A DNA stretch of 64,000 nt, taken from contig CASGDA010000006.1 in assembly GCA_949300145.1 (NCBI GenBank), forward strand, positions 186,001 through 250,000, in the 5' to 3' direction. The translations under genes were made by a program, and so were the position numbers. The number at the start of each line of letters is the position of its first letter. Within the stretch, counting starts at the first letter, position 1. Under the pieces are notes generated by a model. The model had not been told where the DNA came from. It saw only the letters and a list, made by a program, of their open reading frames with translations, and searched no databases. The stretch comes from an uncultured Treponema sp. (GTDB lineage: Bacteria > Spirochaetota > Spirochaetia > Treponematales > Treponemataceae). Below are positions 51,546-61,866 of the stretch, in pieces.

Positions 51546-52388
51546 ATGAAACCCAAACAGAACCTGCTGTTCCCTGTCCTGCTGATTTCCGCAGGGGTTC
51601 TCTGCATTTGCTATGACTTCCTGATTATCATATTGTTTCCGGGAACCTTTCTGGACAACCTGATATCATTTTCCCACATCTGGCTTGTCCCCGGGATTTT
51701 CCTCATTGTATGCGGGATATTCAGACTGAAAAACAAAACCCCGCTGACAAAATCCCTTCCGGGAAGAATCAGGACAATATTCTATGTCCTTGCAGTATGC
51801 TTCACCGTCACCGCCGGGTCCTGCCTGTTCTTCATCCTGACCCCAGACACAGAGTATGCGGCGGATGCGGATTATATTTTTGTTCTGGGAGGAGGAATAG
51901 ACAAAAACGGGAAACTTTCGCCGGCGGTTATAAAAAGGCTTGAACTCGCCGCAGACTACCTGAAGGCGAACGACAGAACCCTGGCTGTTGTAACCGGCGG
52001 AACCGTAAACTTCCTGCCCTATGCGGAGGCACCGGCGATGAAGGAATACCTCATGCAAAAAGGAATAGAGGACAGCCGGATTCTCCAGGAAAGCGGCAGC
52101 AGGGATACCATACAAAATTTCCTGCTCACCCTGAATCTGATTTCAGAAACCTTCGGCATAGAAACGGGAGATGTTCTGAAAAGCAGGATAACGGTCGTAA
52201 CAAGCGGTTTTCATTTGGCGAGGGCTTTAAGAATTGCAAGGAGAATCGGGTTTACAAACATCACGGGTATGGGCTCCGGAACCCCGGTTATACTGATCCC
52301 GCATTTATATCTGCGGGAAATAGCCGCATATGTCAAACTCAATTTGAGAATCCTCCTGACCGGAAAGCCGGAAAAACTGGCGCGGTGA
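51546..52388 (+). CDS. YdcF/SanA/ElyC family membrane protein (DUF218)
   Basis: 280 aa. About three transmembrane segments at the N terminus (FPVLLISAGVLCICYDFLIII, IWLVPGIFLIVCGIF, IFYVLAVCFTVTAGSCLFFIL) are followed by a DUF218 domain: ADYIFVLGGGI, RLELAADYLKAN, VVTGGT, SRDTIQNFLLTLNLI and TVVTSGFHLARALRIARRIG. Relatives such as ElyC and SanA affect envelope integrity, while the biochemical activity is unknown. Monocistronic by spacing. Confidence 0.85.
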   Translation: MKPKQNLLFPVLLISAGVLCICYDFLIIILFPGTFLDNLISFSHIWLVPGIFLIVCGIFRLKNKTPLTKSLPGRIRTIFYVLAVCFTVTAGSCLFFILTPDTEYAADADYIFVLGGGIDKNGKLSPAVIKRLELAADYLKANDRTLAVVTGGTVNFLPYAEAPAMKEYLMQKGIEDSRILQESGSRDTIQNFLLTLNLISETFGIETGDVLKSRITVVTSGFHLARALRIARRIGFTNITGMGSGTPVILIPHLYLREIAAYVKLNLRILLTGKPEKLAR

Positions 52389-52434
52389 CATACAGCGACA
52401 CCTTTTCCCTTTACAGAAGGTTTTACCGGAATAT

Positions 52435-52456
52435 CTATACGCACGTATACGTATAG
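52435..52456. promoter_or_regulatory. Dyad upstream of the MCP promoter
   Basis: CTATACG (52435-52441) and CGTATAG (52450-52456) form perfect 7-bp arms around 8 bases, and contain the palindrome ACGTATACGT. It stands about 31 bases before the MCP -35 and could be an operator. Confidence 0.35.
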
Positions 52457-52487
52457 GCGTTACATCATAAAGACTTAACAATAAGAT

Positions 52488-52516
52488 TTGACAAAAAGAA
52501 AGCACCGTGTTAGAGT
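52488..52516 (+). promoter_or_regulatory. Promoter of the MCP gene
   Basis: TTGACA (52488-52493), 17-bp spacer, TAGAGT (52511-52516). A normal leader with GGGAGGAA follows before the ATG at 52570. Confidence 0.55.
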
Positions 52517-52569
52517 CAGTGTCAAATCCGGTAGAAAATATTTTCCGTTGCAAGGGAGGAACTTAATTC

Positions 52570-54750
52570 ATGAAGCTGAAAAGGAAAATAGTCATGTCTT
52601 TTCTGTGTCTGGCACTGATTCCGATTATCGCAGGACTGGTGATAATTTATTCAAAGACAAAACAGGATTTGACAAAAATTTCCGACCAGCTGCTTACCGA
52701 GTATGCAGGACGGGTCAGCCAGGGACTTCTGGCCTTCTTTGAAGGAATCACATCAACCGTCATTTCATATTCCAATACCCCGGATGTCATTAACTACGAG
52801 TGGGATGTCATCGGGAAATCATTACATAAAACCGCGGAGGAAATTGATTCCGCGAACCGCTTTATCCTTGTCCAGGAGGACGGCTCATACTGGATTTCAA
52901 ACAACCTTGAAGGCAATCCCTACAGAGACAACAAAATGACCGCCGACAACACGGACCCCGACGCCGCATTTTCCTCCCTTGCCGAGAGGGACTATTTCAA
53001 GGCTCTTGTAACAAACAATAAAACAGGAAAAACACGGACATACACTTCCGACATTATGCTTTCCACATCCACCGGGGAAAAGCAGTGCATTATCGGGGCA
53101 ACCATTGTTAAGGACAACGAAGTAAACGGAATGATAGGCGCCGCAATCACCGACAAGGAATTCAAAGTCATTTTCGAGTCCCTCATGGAAGATTTTGAAT
53201 CTACATTCGGAAAAGAAAGTGACCTGCTGATGATTTCAGACAATCAGCAGATTGTAAACTGGTTTAAATACGATGAAAGCCTGAAGAGGTATACCGATAC
53301 GACGGCGAACCTTTCATCTCTGCAGAATGTAAATTCCCTGTCCGCGAATTTCCAGAATCTGGTCAAATCCCTCGAAAAAGAGGACATAGGAATAAGACAC
53401 TACGAAAGACTGGGAACCAAAACAGCCTCCGCTAAATTCCGGATTGCGGGAATGCCGTATTCACTATACCTGAATGTGCCGGAAAAGGTTTTATACCAAA
53501 CCGTGGACACGATGGCTGTTTTAACGGTTATCCTGCTTATCGTCGTTTCCTTCGTCTTGATTATCGGTTCTCTGGTGATAGCCCGCGGAATTGCAAATCC
53601 GGTTGAAAAAACGGCAAACTCTTTAAGGGACATTGCCAACGGAAACGGGGATTTAACCCAAAGGCTCGAAGTAAAGGGAAAGGACGAAATATCCGCCCTG
53701 GGGGAATATTTCAACCTGTTTATCAAAAACCTTCACGAAATTATGACAAACATAAGCATGAAGTCTTCCTCAATGGAGAGGATTTCCCGGAACCTTGAAA
53801 ACCAGACTGTCAGTATTTCCGAGGACGTGTCCAGCATAGGAAAAAATATTTCGGATCTCAACTTCAGCACGGAAGAGCAGAGCGCCTCCGTCACCGAAAC
53901 CTCCGCGACCATCAGTGAAATAACAAAGAACATCGGAACACTTTCGGAACAGATTGAAAACCAGTCGGCCGCATTGAATGAATCCTCCGCCGCAATCCAG
54001 CAGATGGTTTCCAACATAAACTCCATAAGCAATAACCTCAAAAAAGCCGCCGGAAGTTTTGTTGTGTTGAAAAAGGCCTCCTCAGAGGGAAGCATGAATA
54101 TAAACACAGTGGAAGAGCTGGTTGCCAATGTCTCGGATCTTTCCTCCCACCTGCTTGAAACCAACGAAGTCATCAACTCCATCGCTTCCCAGACAAATCT
54201 TCTCGCAATGAATGCCGCCATTGAAGCCGCCCATGCGGGGGACGCGGGCAAGGGCTTTTCTGTCGTCGCCGACGAAATCAGGAAACTTGCCGAGGATTCC
54301 TCCGCCCAGTCAAAGAGCATCGCCTCCGAGCTTCAGAGCATCGTCAAGTCCATCGAAAGCATTGTCACAGCGACAAAACAGGCGGGCAATTCCTTTGACA
54401 ATGTTGTGAATCAGATAGAAGACGTCGGAAAACTGACGGATGAAATTTCGCTTGCAATGCAGGAACAGAGCGAAGGAAGCAAACAGGTTCTGGAAGCGTT
54501 GAAAAGTATTCAGGATGTAACAATAAGCGTAAGGGACAGCTCGTTTGAAATGAATAACGGCTCGCAGACCATATTGAAGGAAATGGCGAGAGTCGCGGAT
54601 ATTTCAAGGAAAGTCCAGGAAATGTCCAATCAGGTTTCAAGAGCTGTAGAAGATATTGACAATACGGTGAACAATATTTCCAAAGAAGCGAACGAAAACA
54701 AAGAAGCCATTGATTCCCTGAATAAAATCACACAAGGATTCAAGCTTTAG
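52570..54750 (+). CDS. Methyl-accepting chemotaxis protein
   Basis: Transmembrane chemoreceptor, 726 aa. First transmembrane helix [21 protein letters not shown], a periplasmic Cache-like sensor ([35 protein letters not shown]), second helix [20 protein letters not shown], then HAMP ([20 protein letters not shown]) and the signalling domain with the hairpin tip [23 protein letters not shown]. Trimers signal through CheA/CheW to the flagella. The tail ends ITQGFKL without a CheR-binding pentapeptide. The ligand is unknown. Confidence 0.95.
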   Translation: MKLKRKIVMSFLCLALIPIIAGLVIIYSKTKQDLTKISDQLLTEYAGRVSQGLLAFFEGITSTVISYSNTPDVINYEWDVIGKSLHKTAEEIDSANRFILVQEDGSYWISNNLEGNPYRDNKMTADNTDPDAAFSSLAERDYFKALVTNNKTGKTRTYTSDIMLSTSTGEKQCIIGATIVKDNEVNGMIGAAITDKEFKVIFESLMEDFESTFGKESDLLMISDNQQIVNWFKYDESLKRYTDTTANLSSLQNVNSLSANFQNLVKSLEKEDIGIRHYERLGTKTASAKFRIAGMPYSLYLNVPEKVLYQTVDTMAVLTVILLIVVSFVLIIGSLVIARGIANPVEKTANSLRDIANGNGDLTQRLEVKGKDEISALGEYFNLFIKNLHEIMTNISMKSSSMERISRNLENQTVSISEDVSSIGKNISDLNFSTEEQSASVTETSATISEITKNIGTLSEQIENQSAALNESSAAIQQMVSNINSISNNLKKAAGSFVVLKKASSEGSMNINTVEELVANVSDLSSHLLETNEVINSIASQTNLLAMNAAIEAAHAGDAGKGFSVVADEIRKLAEDSSAQSKSIASELQSIVKSIESIVTATKQAGNSFDNVVNQIEDVGKLTDEISLAMQEQSEGSKQVLEALKSIQDVTISVRDSSFEMNNGSQTILKEMARVADISRKVQEMSNQVSRAVEDIDNTVNNISKEANENKEAIDSLNKITQGFKL

Positions 54751-54786
54751 GCTCCGCCGGATTTTAATCCGCCTGAAAACGGTTAA

Positions 54787-54833
54787 GGGTTGTCCTGCAG
54801 GTTCAAAAACCGGACCAAGGACAGCCCTTTTTT
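54787..54833 (+). terminator. Rho-independent terminator after the MCP gene
   Basis: GGGTTGTCCT (54787-54796) pairs with AGGACAGCCC (54818-54827) including one G:U pair, followed by six T. It lies between the convergent MCP and nagA genes. Confidence 0.85.
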
Positions 54834-54840
54834 ATCACCG

Positions 54841-56007
54841 CTATAAATCATTCTTTCTTATTTTTCCGCTTATTATTGACAGAAGAATTTTAAAAGACCT
54901 GTCAAACACAATCACATCACCATCGCATCCCGGAACCAGACGGCCTTTGAATGTATAATGCATAATCTGCGCCGGATTGACGGTGGCGCATCTGACCGCA
55001 TCCGCGACAGGGAAGCCGAAGTTGACAAGGTTCTCAACGCCGTGAAGCATGGTCAAAGCGGATCCTGCGATAACACCGTCGGAACAGCGGTGGAAGCATC
55101 CGCCTTCAAGGACAACCTTCTCGCCGTTTGCCACCAGATCCCCTTCCTTCTGCTCGGTGGGTTTCAAGGCATCGGTCACAAGCACAATTTTATCGACAGG
55201 CTTGTCCCGGAGCAGAAGTTTAATCAAATCGGGATGAACATGAACGCCGTCCGCAATAATTTCACAGGACATTTCCGGATGAATCAAAACAGCTCCGACC
55301 GCACCTGGATTCCGGTGGTGCATCTGACTCATCGCGTTGAACAGGTGCGTCGAGTGCAGTATACCCACCTGCATTCCTTCAACCATATTTTCATACATTG
55401 CGTTGGTATGCCCCGCCTGCAGCACAATCCCCTTCTTTATACAGAAGAGAGCCAGTTCCCGCATCCCCTTCAGTTCCGGAGCTACGGTCACGTTGATAAT
55501 TTTTCCCCCGGAGGCATCCCAAAGGCGGTGCATCATTTCAATATCAACGGCACGGATAGTTTCCATGCGCTGCACGCCTGCTTTCTCCGGAGAGACGAAC
55601 GGGCCTTCCAGATGAATCCCCATTATCCTTGCCCCGGATTCTTTCCCCATGGCTTTGGTGACAGCTTTTATTTCATTTATAAAAACACTTTCCTCGGATG
55701 AATACAAAGTCGGATTGAAAGCTGTGACTCCGTATCCGGCCAAATCTTCCGACATGGCGATGATTGAATCAACAGAGGCGTCTTCCGTCCCGTGCCCGTT
55801 GAATCCGTGTATGTGGGTATCGATGAATCCGGGGGATATGTAAGAACCGTTTACGTCTATAATCTTTGTGGAAGAATCAAAACGCTTCTGGACGAAACGT
55901 TTTTCACTGAAAACATCCGAAACCTTTCCGTCTTCTATTAAAACCGCGCAGTTTTCCATCACTGAAAAACCATTCAAAATCGTCCCGTTGTGCAAACAAA
56001 TAGACAT
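54841..56007 (-). CDS. nagA: N-acetylglucosamine-6-phosphate deacetylase
   Basis: Amidohydrolase that deacetylates GlcNAc-6-P to glucosamine-6-P. Metal and catalytic motifs are GFIDTHIHGFNGHGTEDA (HxH), GIHLEGPFVSPEKAG (Glu), LQAGHTNA (His), STHLFNAMSQMHHRNPGAVGAVL (His) and IVLVTDALKPT (Asp). 388 aa. Start ATG at 56007 with GGAG at five bases. Last gene after a sugar ABC transporter, which supports GlcNAc or chitobiose-type sugars as the transported substrate. nagB is not in the window. Confidence 0.95.
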   Translation of the reverse strand: MSICLHNGTILNGFSVMENCAVLIEDGKVSDVFSEKRFVQKRFDSSTKIIDVNGSYISPGFIDTHIHGFNGHGTEDASVDSIIAMSEDLAGYGVTAFNPTLYSSEESVFINEIKAVTKAMGKESGARIMGIHLEGPFVSPEKAGVQRMETIRAVDIEMMHRLWDASGGKIINVTVAPELKGMRELALFCIKKGIVLQAGHTNAMYENMVEGMQVGILHSTHLFNAMSQMHHRNPGAVGAVLIHPEMSCEIIADGVHVHPDLIKLLLRDKPVDKIVLVTDALKPTEQKEGDLVANGEKVVLEGGCFHRCSDGVIAGSALTMLHGVENLVNFGFPVADAVRCATVNPAQIMHYTFKGRLVPGCDGDVIVFDRSFKILLSIISGKIRKNDL

Positions 56008-56044
56008 CACTGCTCCGGCGCTTCACTTTTCAAACAAAACAAAC

Positions 56045-56088
56045 GGAGAGAGGAGGGAGAGGAGAGACGCAAGGACCCTCCCCTCTCC
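56045..56088 (-). other. Strong purine-rich hairpin between permease and nagA
   Basis: In the minus-strand RNA GGAGAGGGGAGGG (56088-56076) pairs with CCCUCCUCUCUCC (56057-56045): 13 pairs including one G:U, with an 18-base loop. A GTTTGTTTTGTTTG stretch follows, so it may be a leaky terminator or an RNA-stability element that sets nagA levels. Confidence 0.65.
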
Positions 56089-56099
56089 TTTAAAGTACA

Positions 56100-56948
56100 T
56101 CAACCTTTAACTGCACCTGCGGTAAGACCCCTTATAAACTGTCTCGACATCGAAAGGTACAGCACAATAACAGGAATTGCGGACAAGGTAAGAACCGCAA
56201 GAACCTTTGACCAGTCAGTCTGATACTGACCGAAAAGCCGTGTAACGCCGAGCAACAGTGTCTTTGATTTTTCTTCATTTATGAAAATCAAGGGGAACCA
56301 CAAATCATTCCAGAAAGGAACAAGATTGTAAATACCCACTGTCGCCAGCGCCGGCCTGAGAAGAGGAACAATAATCATCGTGAAAATACGGAACCGCCCG
56401 GCGCCGTCGATGATTCCCGCTTCGGTAAGCTCGCCCGGAATCTGCCTTATGAATTCCGTCAGGACAAAGATAGAAATCGGAATTCCCATCGCCACGTAAA
56501 TCGGAACCAGGGACCATATCGTATTCAAAAGACCTATACCCCGTACCATTTCCAGCAACTTGATGGATGCGATTTTTATCGGCAGCATCATTCCCGCAAT
56601 CATGAACAGGAAAAGCCCTCTGGAAACCTTGCCGCGCCAGTTGGCGAAAGCGTAGCTTGCCAACGAACCAAACAGAAGCACAAGGATAATAGACAGAACA
56701 ACGACGATGAAGCTGTTCTTGAAATAATTCAGGAAGTCACCATCCTGGAACACCATGGCGTAGTTGGAGAAATTCCATTTGCGGGGAAGCCAGAAAGCGT
56801 TCTCATAAATTGACAGCCTGTCCTTAAACGAATTTATAACCATAACCCACAACGGGAAAATAACCAGCAAAGACCACAGGATAAGAACCACATGGGCCCC
56901 CAGATGTCGGTTTTGTCTTGACAATGAATTTTTAACCTTCATATTCAT
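56100..56948 (-). CDS. Sugar ABC transporter permease (MalG/CUT1 type)
   Basis: Inner-membrane permease, 282 aa, six hydrophobic segments. The CUT1 EAA loop is LTEAGIIDGAGRFRIFTMIIVPLLRPAL. The N terminus HVVLILWSLLVIFPLWVMVINSF and the end VLYLSMSRQFIRGLTAGAVKG are typical of MalG-like proteins. It pairs with the permease immediately upstream. Confidence 0.93.
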   Translation of the reverse strand: MNMKVKNSLSRQNRHLGAHVVLILWSLLVIFPLWVMVINSFKDRLSIYENAFWLPRKWNFSNYAMVFQDGDFLNYFKNSFIVVVLSIILVLLFGSLASYAFANWRGKVSRGLFLFMIAGMMLPIKIASIKLLEMVRGIGLLNTIWSLVPIYVAMGIPISIFVLTEFIRQIPGELTEAGIIDGAGRFRIFTMIIVPLLRPALATVGIYNLVPFWNDLWFPLIFINEEKSKTLLLGVTRLFGQYQTDWSKVLAVLTLSAIPVIVLYLSMSRQFIRGLTAGAVKG

Positions 56949-56977
56949 ATTTCAAACCCTCACCTTGCGCAAAAACT

Positions 56978-57895
56978 TCAGGATTCCTTTGTCTGCGTGG
57001 CGCGCAGAACAGGAAGAACACCGACAATCAGAACGAAGAAAGTTATAGTCGCAATGGCCGCCCCCATCCCGGTGTCGGGAATTCCGACAGGATGTTGTCC
57101 GGCTATACCGACACGGTAAAACAAGGTTCCTATCAAATCCGTTGAGTAGCCGGGAGCGCCATTCACCGTTTCCATGGCATACACAACGTCAAAGGCGTTG
57201 AAGTTGTTTACAAAGGTCAGGATTGCGACCATACCCACCACAGGTATAATCATCGGAAGCTTGATTTTCCAGAAAATAGTCCAGGAACCTGCGCCTTCAA
57301 CGTGTCCGGCTTCAATCAAATCATCCGGAATATTCTGGAGACCGGCGGTAAACATCATTGCGGGGATACCGACCCACTGCCAGCATGACACCAGGGACAC
57401 AAACAAAAGCGCAGTGCTTTCCTGTCCGAGCCACGGCTTGGCCAAAAACTCCAGACCGATTTTGGAAAGGAGGGTTTCCGACCAGATTGGATTAAGAATC
57501 AGTTTCCACAGATATCCGGTTATCAGGACGGCCAGAGTCGCCGGTATAAAAATTATAGTGCGGTAGGTTCCGCTGAATTTCATGGTTTTATTTGTCAGGA
57601 GAACCGCGAAAAAAATTCCGAAGCAGTTCTGCACAAGCATGTGGATTGCAAAGAAAATCCACGTATTTTTAAAAGCACCCCAATACCTTGTGGCATTCGT
57701 AGGGTCGGTGAAAAGCTTTATAAAATTCTCAAAGCCCACAAAGACTTTCGGGCCGGTGGGATTCCCGCTGAAAAAACTCAGGCGGAGGGAATCTATCAAG
57801 GGGAAAGCCATGAATAAAACATATATAAGAACCGCCGGCAAAAGATAAGGTATCCAATACATGACACCAGGTACAAAACTCTTATTTTGTTTCAT
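56978..57895 (-). CDS. Sugar ABC transporter permease (MalF/CUT1 type)
   Basis: Partner permease, 305 aa. N-terminal helix YLLPAVLIYVLFMAFPLIDSL, then the EAA loop DDLIEAGHVEGAGSWTIFWKIKLPMI. Together with the MalG-like protein it forms the channel. No ATPase gene is present in this operon, so a shared MsmK-like ATPase encoded elsewhere is expected, as is common for CUT1 systems. Confidence 0.93.
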   Translation of the reverse strand: MKQNKSFVPGVMYWIPYLLPAVLIYVLFMAFPLIDSLRLSFFSGNPTGPKVFVGFENFIKLFTDPTNATRYWGAFKNTWIFFAIHMLVQNCFGIFFAVLLTNKTMKFSGTYRTIIFIPATLAVLITGYLWKLILNPIWSETLLSKIGLEFLAKPWLGQESTALLFVSLVSCWQWVGIPAMMFTAGLQNIPDDLIEAGHVEGAGSWTIFWKIKLPMIIPVVGMVAILTFVNNFNAFDVVYAMETVNGAPGYSTDLIGTLFYRVGIAGQHPVGIPDTGMGAAIATITFFVLIVGVLPVLRATQTKES

Positions 57896-58023
57896 AGAAA
57901 CCCCTCTGACTTGAAAATACTTGAAAACGGAACTTCACCGTGCGCCGCACAGAGACGGCGCACGGATTTTAATTCAGGTATGCGCACCGGGTTCAGATGA
58001 CCGGAACCGGTGCGCAGGACTCC

Positions 58024-59250
58024 TTATTTCTTGGCGGTGGCTACCATATCCGCAGCTTCCTGGGCTGAAATCTGTCCTTTCATCACAGAAATAACAGCCT
58101 GGTTCATCGGAGCATACAAATCCATCAGGGCAGGCCAGACAAAACGGGCGTCCGTTTCTTTTCCCTGGTTGAGGGAAAGGAATTCGTTGGCGTGGGGATC
58201 CGCAAGTTCAATCTGGAAATCAATCATCGGGAAGTATCCGACGGGCAGATTCTGGGAAGCGGTTGTCGCGCCTTCCCTGGTGCAGAGCCAGGCCAGGAAC
58301 GCACGGGCTTCTTCCGGATATTTTGTCGCGGCATTCATTGTGATGGCCATGTCAGGATGGAAGCAGACAGCGGTTTTCTTTCCGGCGGGCGCGGGGATGG
58401 CGAAAACGCCCCATTCAAAAGGAACGCCTTCATAAACACCTGCGGTCCAGGAACCGTCAACAAACATCACGGCTTTCTGGGTATTGAAAAGAATCTGGCT
58501 GTCGTTGTAAGTCACAGCTTCAAATCCATCCGGGCAGTATTTCGCAACATCCGCCATAGCCTGATAGGCCGCCACAAAATCAGCGTCGTTGAGCTTCTTT
58601 TCACCGCTCTCGTATTTTACGCGCTCGGAGGCTCCGCCCACATAGTTGGGAACAAGACCGAGGAAGAAGCATTCAAGGATATCCCATTCATCGGCGAGAC
58701 CGTTGGCGAGAACTGTGTATCCCTTTGATTTGAGGGTTTCACAAAGGGCGAGGAATTCCTCCCAAGTCTGGGGAACAGAAAGCCCTTCCTTGGCGAACAC
58801 GTCTTTGTTGTAATAAACTCCGTGGGAAACAGCGGCGAAGGGAACAGCGAACATACGGCCGTCAGGCATTTGCCAGGGCGCCAGATTTGATTCGCTGAAG
58901 TTCTCCATCAGTCCGGGAATTTCCGTGCAGTCCGCAAAGAAACCGGCGTTGAAAAGCTCGCGTCCTGTCTCATAGGAACGGGCATACATCAAATCCGGAC
59001 CGGTTCCGCTGTCGAGCTGGAGACGCAGGGTCGCGTTGTAATCGGCAGGGTTTGTTGGCTTAAACTGAATTTCGACATCGGGCGCAACCTTTTTGTATTC
59101 CGCCAGAAGTTTGTTCATCTGCTCCACGTCATCGGCACGCCATGAACCCATGGTCAAAACCTTTGCGTCCGAATCCGTCTTTCCTCCAGCAAAAACAGGA
59201 AGAAGGGAAAGAACCAGCAGAACGCAGATAACAGCTGTAATTTTTTTCAT
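58024..59250 (-). CDS. Extracellular sugar-binding protein (CUT1)
   Basis: Periplasmic solute-binding protein of the ABC transporter, 408 aa. Start MKKITAVICVLLVLSLLPVFAGGK is a signal peptide, and the ATG at 59250 has AGAGGAGG upstream. The longer frame to 59343 is not credible. No lipobox Cys is seen. Motifs include LTMGSWRADDVEQMNKLLAEYKK, AVSHGVYYNKDVFAKEGL, PQTWEEFLALCETLKSKGY and FLAWLCTREGA. The ligand is probably a GlcNAc-containing sugar because nagA is in the same cluster, but this is inference. Confidence 0.93.
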   Translation of the reverse strand: MKKITAVICVLLVLSLLPVFAGGKTDSDAKVLTMGSWRADDVEQMNKLLAEYKKVAPDVEIQFKPTNPADYNATLRLQLDSGTGPDLMYARSYETGRELFNAGFFADCTEIPGLMENFSESNLAPWQMPDGRMFAVPFAAVSHGVYYNKDVFAKEGLSVPQTWEEFLALCETLKSKGYTVLANGLADEWDILECFFLGLVPNYVGGASERVKYESGEKKLNDADFVAAYQAMADVAKYCPDGFEAVTYNDSQILFNTQKAVMFVDGSWTAGVYEGVPFEWGVFAIPAPAGKKTAVCFHPDMAITMNAATKYPEEARAFLAWLCTREGATTASQNLPVGYFPMIDFQIELADPHANEFLSLNQGKETDARFVWPALMDLYAPMNQAVISVMKGQISAQEAADMVATAKK

Positions 59251-59412
59251 AAAAATCCTCCTCTTGAAGAATCCGTGCTTTCCGCGGTTCCGCAGAAGCG
59301 GACCGCAGACACGCCGGTGAAAAAGCCTTTTACGCCTTTTCACCTTAATTCTGAGGCCGGATTACAAAATGCGCAAGTTACAAATGTAATGTTTTTTGTA
59401 CCGAATAAGTAC

Positions 59413-61707
59413 TTATTTCAGCTCTTCCCGCACAATCCGGGCGGCGGCAACCAGGTTCGCAAGACTGGCTTCCGTTTCCGGAGTTCCGCGGGTTTTAAGA
59501 CCGCAGTCAGGGTTAACCCACAGCTTCCCGGATGGGATTTTATCCAGCATTTTCCGGAGCGCCGCCGCGATTTCCTCGACGGAGGGTACCCGCGGGGAAT
59601 GGATGTCGTATACACCCGGGCCGACTTCCGTCTTAAAGTTATTGGCTTTAAGGGCGTCCAGAATCTGCAAATCCGAGCGGGAAGCCTCAAAAGTGATTAC
59701 ATCCGCATCCATGTTGTCAATCGCCGGAATGATATCCGTGAATTCACTGTAACACATATGCGTGTGTATCTGGGTTTCCGGTTTCACCCCGCTGTGGACA
59801 AGCCTGAATGCGGGGATGGCCCAGGAAAGATAGTCCTCTTCCCAGTCGGATTTCCTTAAAGGAAGTTTCTCCCGGAGAGCCGCCTCATCAATCTGAATGA
59901 CGGAAATACCCGCGGCCTCCAGATCCAGAACCTCATCCCGGATAGCCAGCGCAATCTGCATAGCGCAGTCCTTCAGGGCGATATCCTCCCTGGGGAAAGA
60001 CCAGTTCAAAATTGTTACAGGCCCCGTAAGCATCCCCTTCACGGGTTTGTCCGTCAGGGACTTCGCATACTGTGACCAGGAAACCGTCATCGGTTTTGCC
60101 CGGGAAACATCCCCCCAGACGACCGGCGGTTTCACGCACCTTGTGCCGTAAGACTGAACCCATGCCCTCTCCGTGAAGATATATCCGTCCAGACACTCAC
60201 CGAAGTATTCAACCATATCATTCCGCTCATACTCACCGTGCACAAGGACATCAAGGCCTGTCTTTTCCTGAAAAGCGATGCAATCCGCGATTTTTTTACG
60301 GTTAAAGGATATGTACTGGTTCTCCGTTATCTCGCCCTTCCTGAAAGCGGAGCGGTTCGCCTTCACATCGGAAGTCTGGGGGAAGGAACCGATTGTTGTC
60401 GTGGGCAGAAGCGGAAGGTTAAACCGCTGCTTCTGGATTTTTTCCCGGACGGCGAATTCCGGCAGACGGGTAAAATCCTCCTGCCTGACGGAAGCGCACC
60501 TCTTCCTGACAGCCTCATCCAAGCCCGGACGGACCGTTTCAAAAAGCTTTCTGTTGGACACATAGGATTCCTGCTGCCGGGGGTTATCGCTCTGGCAGAT
60601 ATCCCGCAAGTCCGCAAGCTCCCGGAGTTTTTCCGCGGCGAAGGCAAAATACTTCTTGTATTCGTCCTTCATTTTCTTTTCATTTTCCAATGTGTAGGGA
60701 ACATGAAGAAGAGAGCATGAAGTACTTACGGCAATATTGTCGGTTTTTTTGCAGAGTTTTTCCATTATATCGACCGTTTTCTGGTAATCATTGCGCCAGA
60801 TATTCTTGCCGTTGACAAGTCCCGCAAACAGAACGGTGCCGGAAGGAAACGACGGACAGCCCTCAACAAGCTCAAGGCTCTTTTTCCCTTCGACAAAATC
60901 CAGGCCGATTCCGTCAAACCCCAGGGAGCAGACTTCCCCGAAACAATCCCGGATATCCCCGAAATATGTCTGGAGAAGAATCTTTGAAACACCCCTCGCC
61001 GCAAGAAGCTTCCTGTAAATAGTGCAGAAAAGCTCCTTGTCCGCGGCGGTCAAATCAAAGACCAGGGCGGGTTCGTCAAACTGTATCCACTGGGCGCCGG
61101 CCTTTTCCAGACGGGAAACAACCGCGGTAAAAACCGAAGCCACATCCTCCGCAAAATCAGCGGCATTTTTTCCGCCTGTAAATCTGGCGAGTTTCAGGAA
61201 GGTGAAGGGGCCTGTAAGGACAGGTTTAGCGCAGCCGTTTCCGCCCGCTTTTTCGAGGATGTTTTTCGCCTCCTCGAATTCGTCAAAGGGTTTTGTACCG
61301 GCGAGCTTGATTTCCGTATCGTCGTCAATTTCAGGAACAATATAATGGTAATTTGTGTTGAACCATTTTTTCATGGCCAAGGCACGCACATCGCCGGCCT
61401 CCCCCTGATAACCCCGCGCCATGGCAAAGTAAGTATCCAGAGGCGGAAGATTCAGCTTCCTGTAACGGGCGGGAACGGCATTCACAAGAACAGCGGTGTC
61501 AAGCATACCGTCATAAAAAGAAAAATCGTTGCAGGGAATAAAATCAATCCCGGCGGAACTCTGCTCCGTTATGTGGCGGGCACGCAAATCCCCCGCACAG
61601 GATTCAAGCTCCTGTAAAGAAATTTCCTTCCGGAAATACTTCTCGGATGCAAATTTAAGCTCGCGGAGAGCTCCGATTCTGGGAAAACCTACAACAGATG
61701 TTTTCAT
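59413..61707 (-). CDS. metE: Cobalamin-independent methionine synthase
   Basis: Transfers methyl from methyl-tetrahydrofolate (polyglutamate) to homocysteine, giving methionine without B12. 764 aa. N-terminal half starts [20 protein letters not shown]. The C-terminal half has [32 protein letters not shown] and the zinc ligands in [10 protein letters not shown] (His, Cys) and [11 protein letters not shown] (Cys), with [13 protein letters not shown]. Start ATG at 61707 with AGGAG upstream, not the TTG at 61722. Single gene, divergent from pyk, with a dyad over its -35. Confidence 0.95.
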   Translation of the reverse strand: MKTSVVGFPRIGALRELKFASEKYFRKEISLQELESCAGDLRARHITEQSSAGIDFIPCNDFSFYDGMLDTAVLVNAVPARYRKLNLPPLDTYFAMARGYQGEAGDVRALAMKKWFNTNYHYIVPEIDDDTEIKLAGTKPFDEFEEAKNILEKAGGNGCAKPVLTGPFTFLKLARFTGGKNAADFAEDVASVFTAVVSRLEKAGAQWIQFDEPALVFDLTAADKELFCTIYRKLLAARGVSKILLQTYFGDIRDCFGEVCSLGFDGIGLDFVEGKKSLELVEGCPSFPSGTVLFAGLVNGKNIWRNDYQKTVDIMEKLCKKTDNIAVSTSCSLLHVPYTLENEKKMKDEYKKYFAFAAEKLRELADLRDICQSDNPRQQESYVSNRKLFETVRPGLDEAVRKRCASVRQEDFTRLPEFAVREKIQKQRFNLPLLPTTTIGSFPQTSDVKANRSAFRKGEITENQYISFNRKKIADCIAFQEKTGLDVLVHGEYERNDMVEYFGECLDGYIFTERAWVQSYGTRCVKPPVVWGDVSRAKPMTVSWSQYAKSLTDKPVKGMLTGPVTILNWSFPREDIALKDCAMQIALAIRDEVLDLEAAGISVIQIDEAALREKLPLRKSDWEEDYLSWAIPAFRLVHSGVKPETQIHTHMCYSEFTDIIPAIDNMDADVITFEASRSDLQILDALKANNFKTEVGPGVYDIHSPRVPSVEEIAAALRKMLDKIPSGKLWVNPDCGLKTRGTPETEASLANLVAAARIVREELK

Positions 61708-61747
61708 TTTTATCTCCTGCAATTAAAAAATCTTCTTCAGAATTAGG

Positions 61748-61776
61748 AGTATAGCAAATCCGTTTAACATTGACAA
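61748..61776 (-). promoter_or_regulatory. Promoter of metE
   Basis: Minus strand: TTGTCA (61771-61776), 17-bp spacer, TATACT (61748-61753). A leader of about 35 bases with AGGAG follows. Confidence 0.65.
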
Positions 61777-61804
61777 ATACTATTTGTCTATATAAACATA
61801 TAGA
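61772..61804. promoter_or_regulatory. Two dyads in the metE-pyk intergenic region (candidate operators)
   Basis: GACAAAT-act-ATTTGTC (61772-61788) overlaps the metE -35. Directly beside it TCTATAT-aaac-ATATAGA (61787-61804) is a second 7-bp-arm dyad. Placement suggests repressor binding for metE. Confidence 0.5.
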
Positions 61805-61829
61805 AAAAATCTATATATCATACACAACC

Positions 61830-61858
61830 TTGACATATACTGTTCTTCCCATGATACT
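61830..61858 (+). promoter_or_regulatory. Promoter of pyk (leaderless)
   Basis: TTGACA (61830-61835), 17-bp spacer, GATACT (61853-61858), eight bases to the ATG at 61867 and no Shine-Dalgarno. Confidence 0.55.
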
Positions 61859-61866
61859 ATTCCTGT

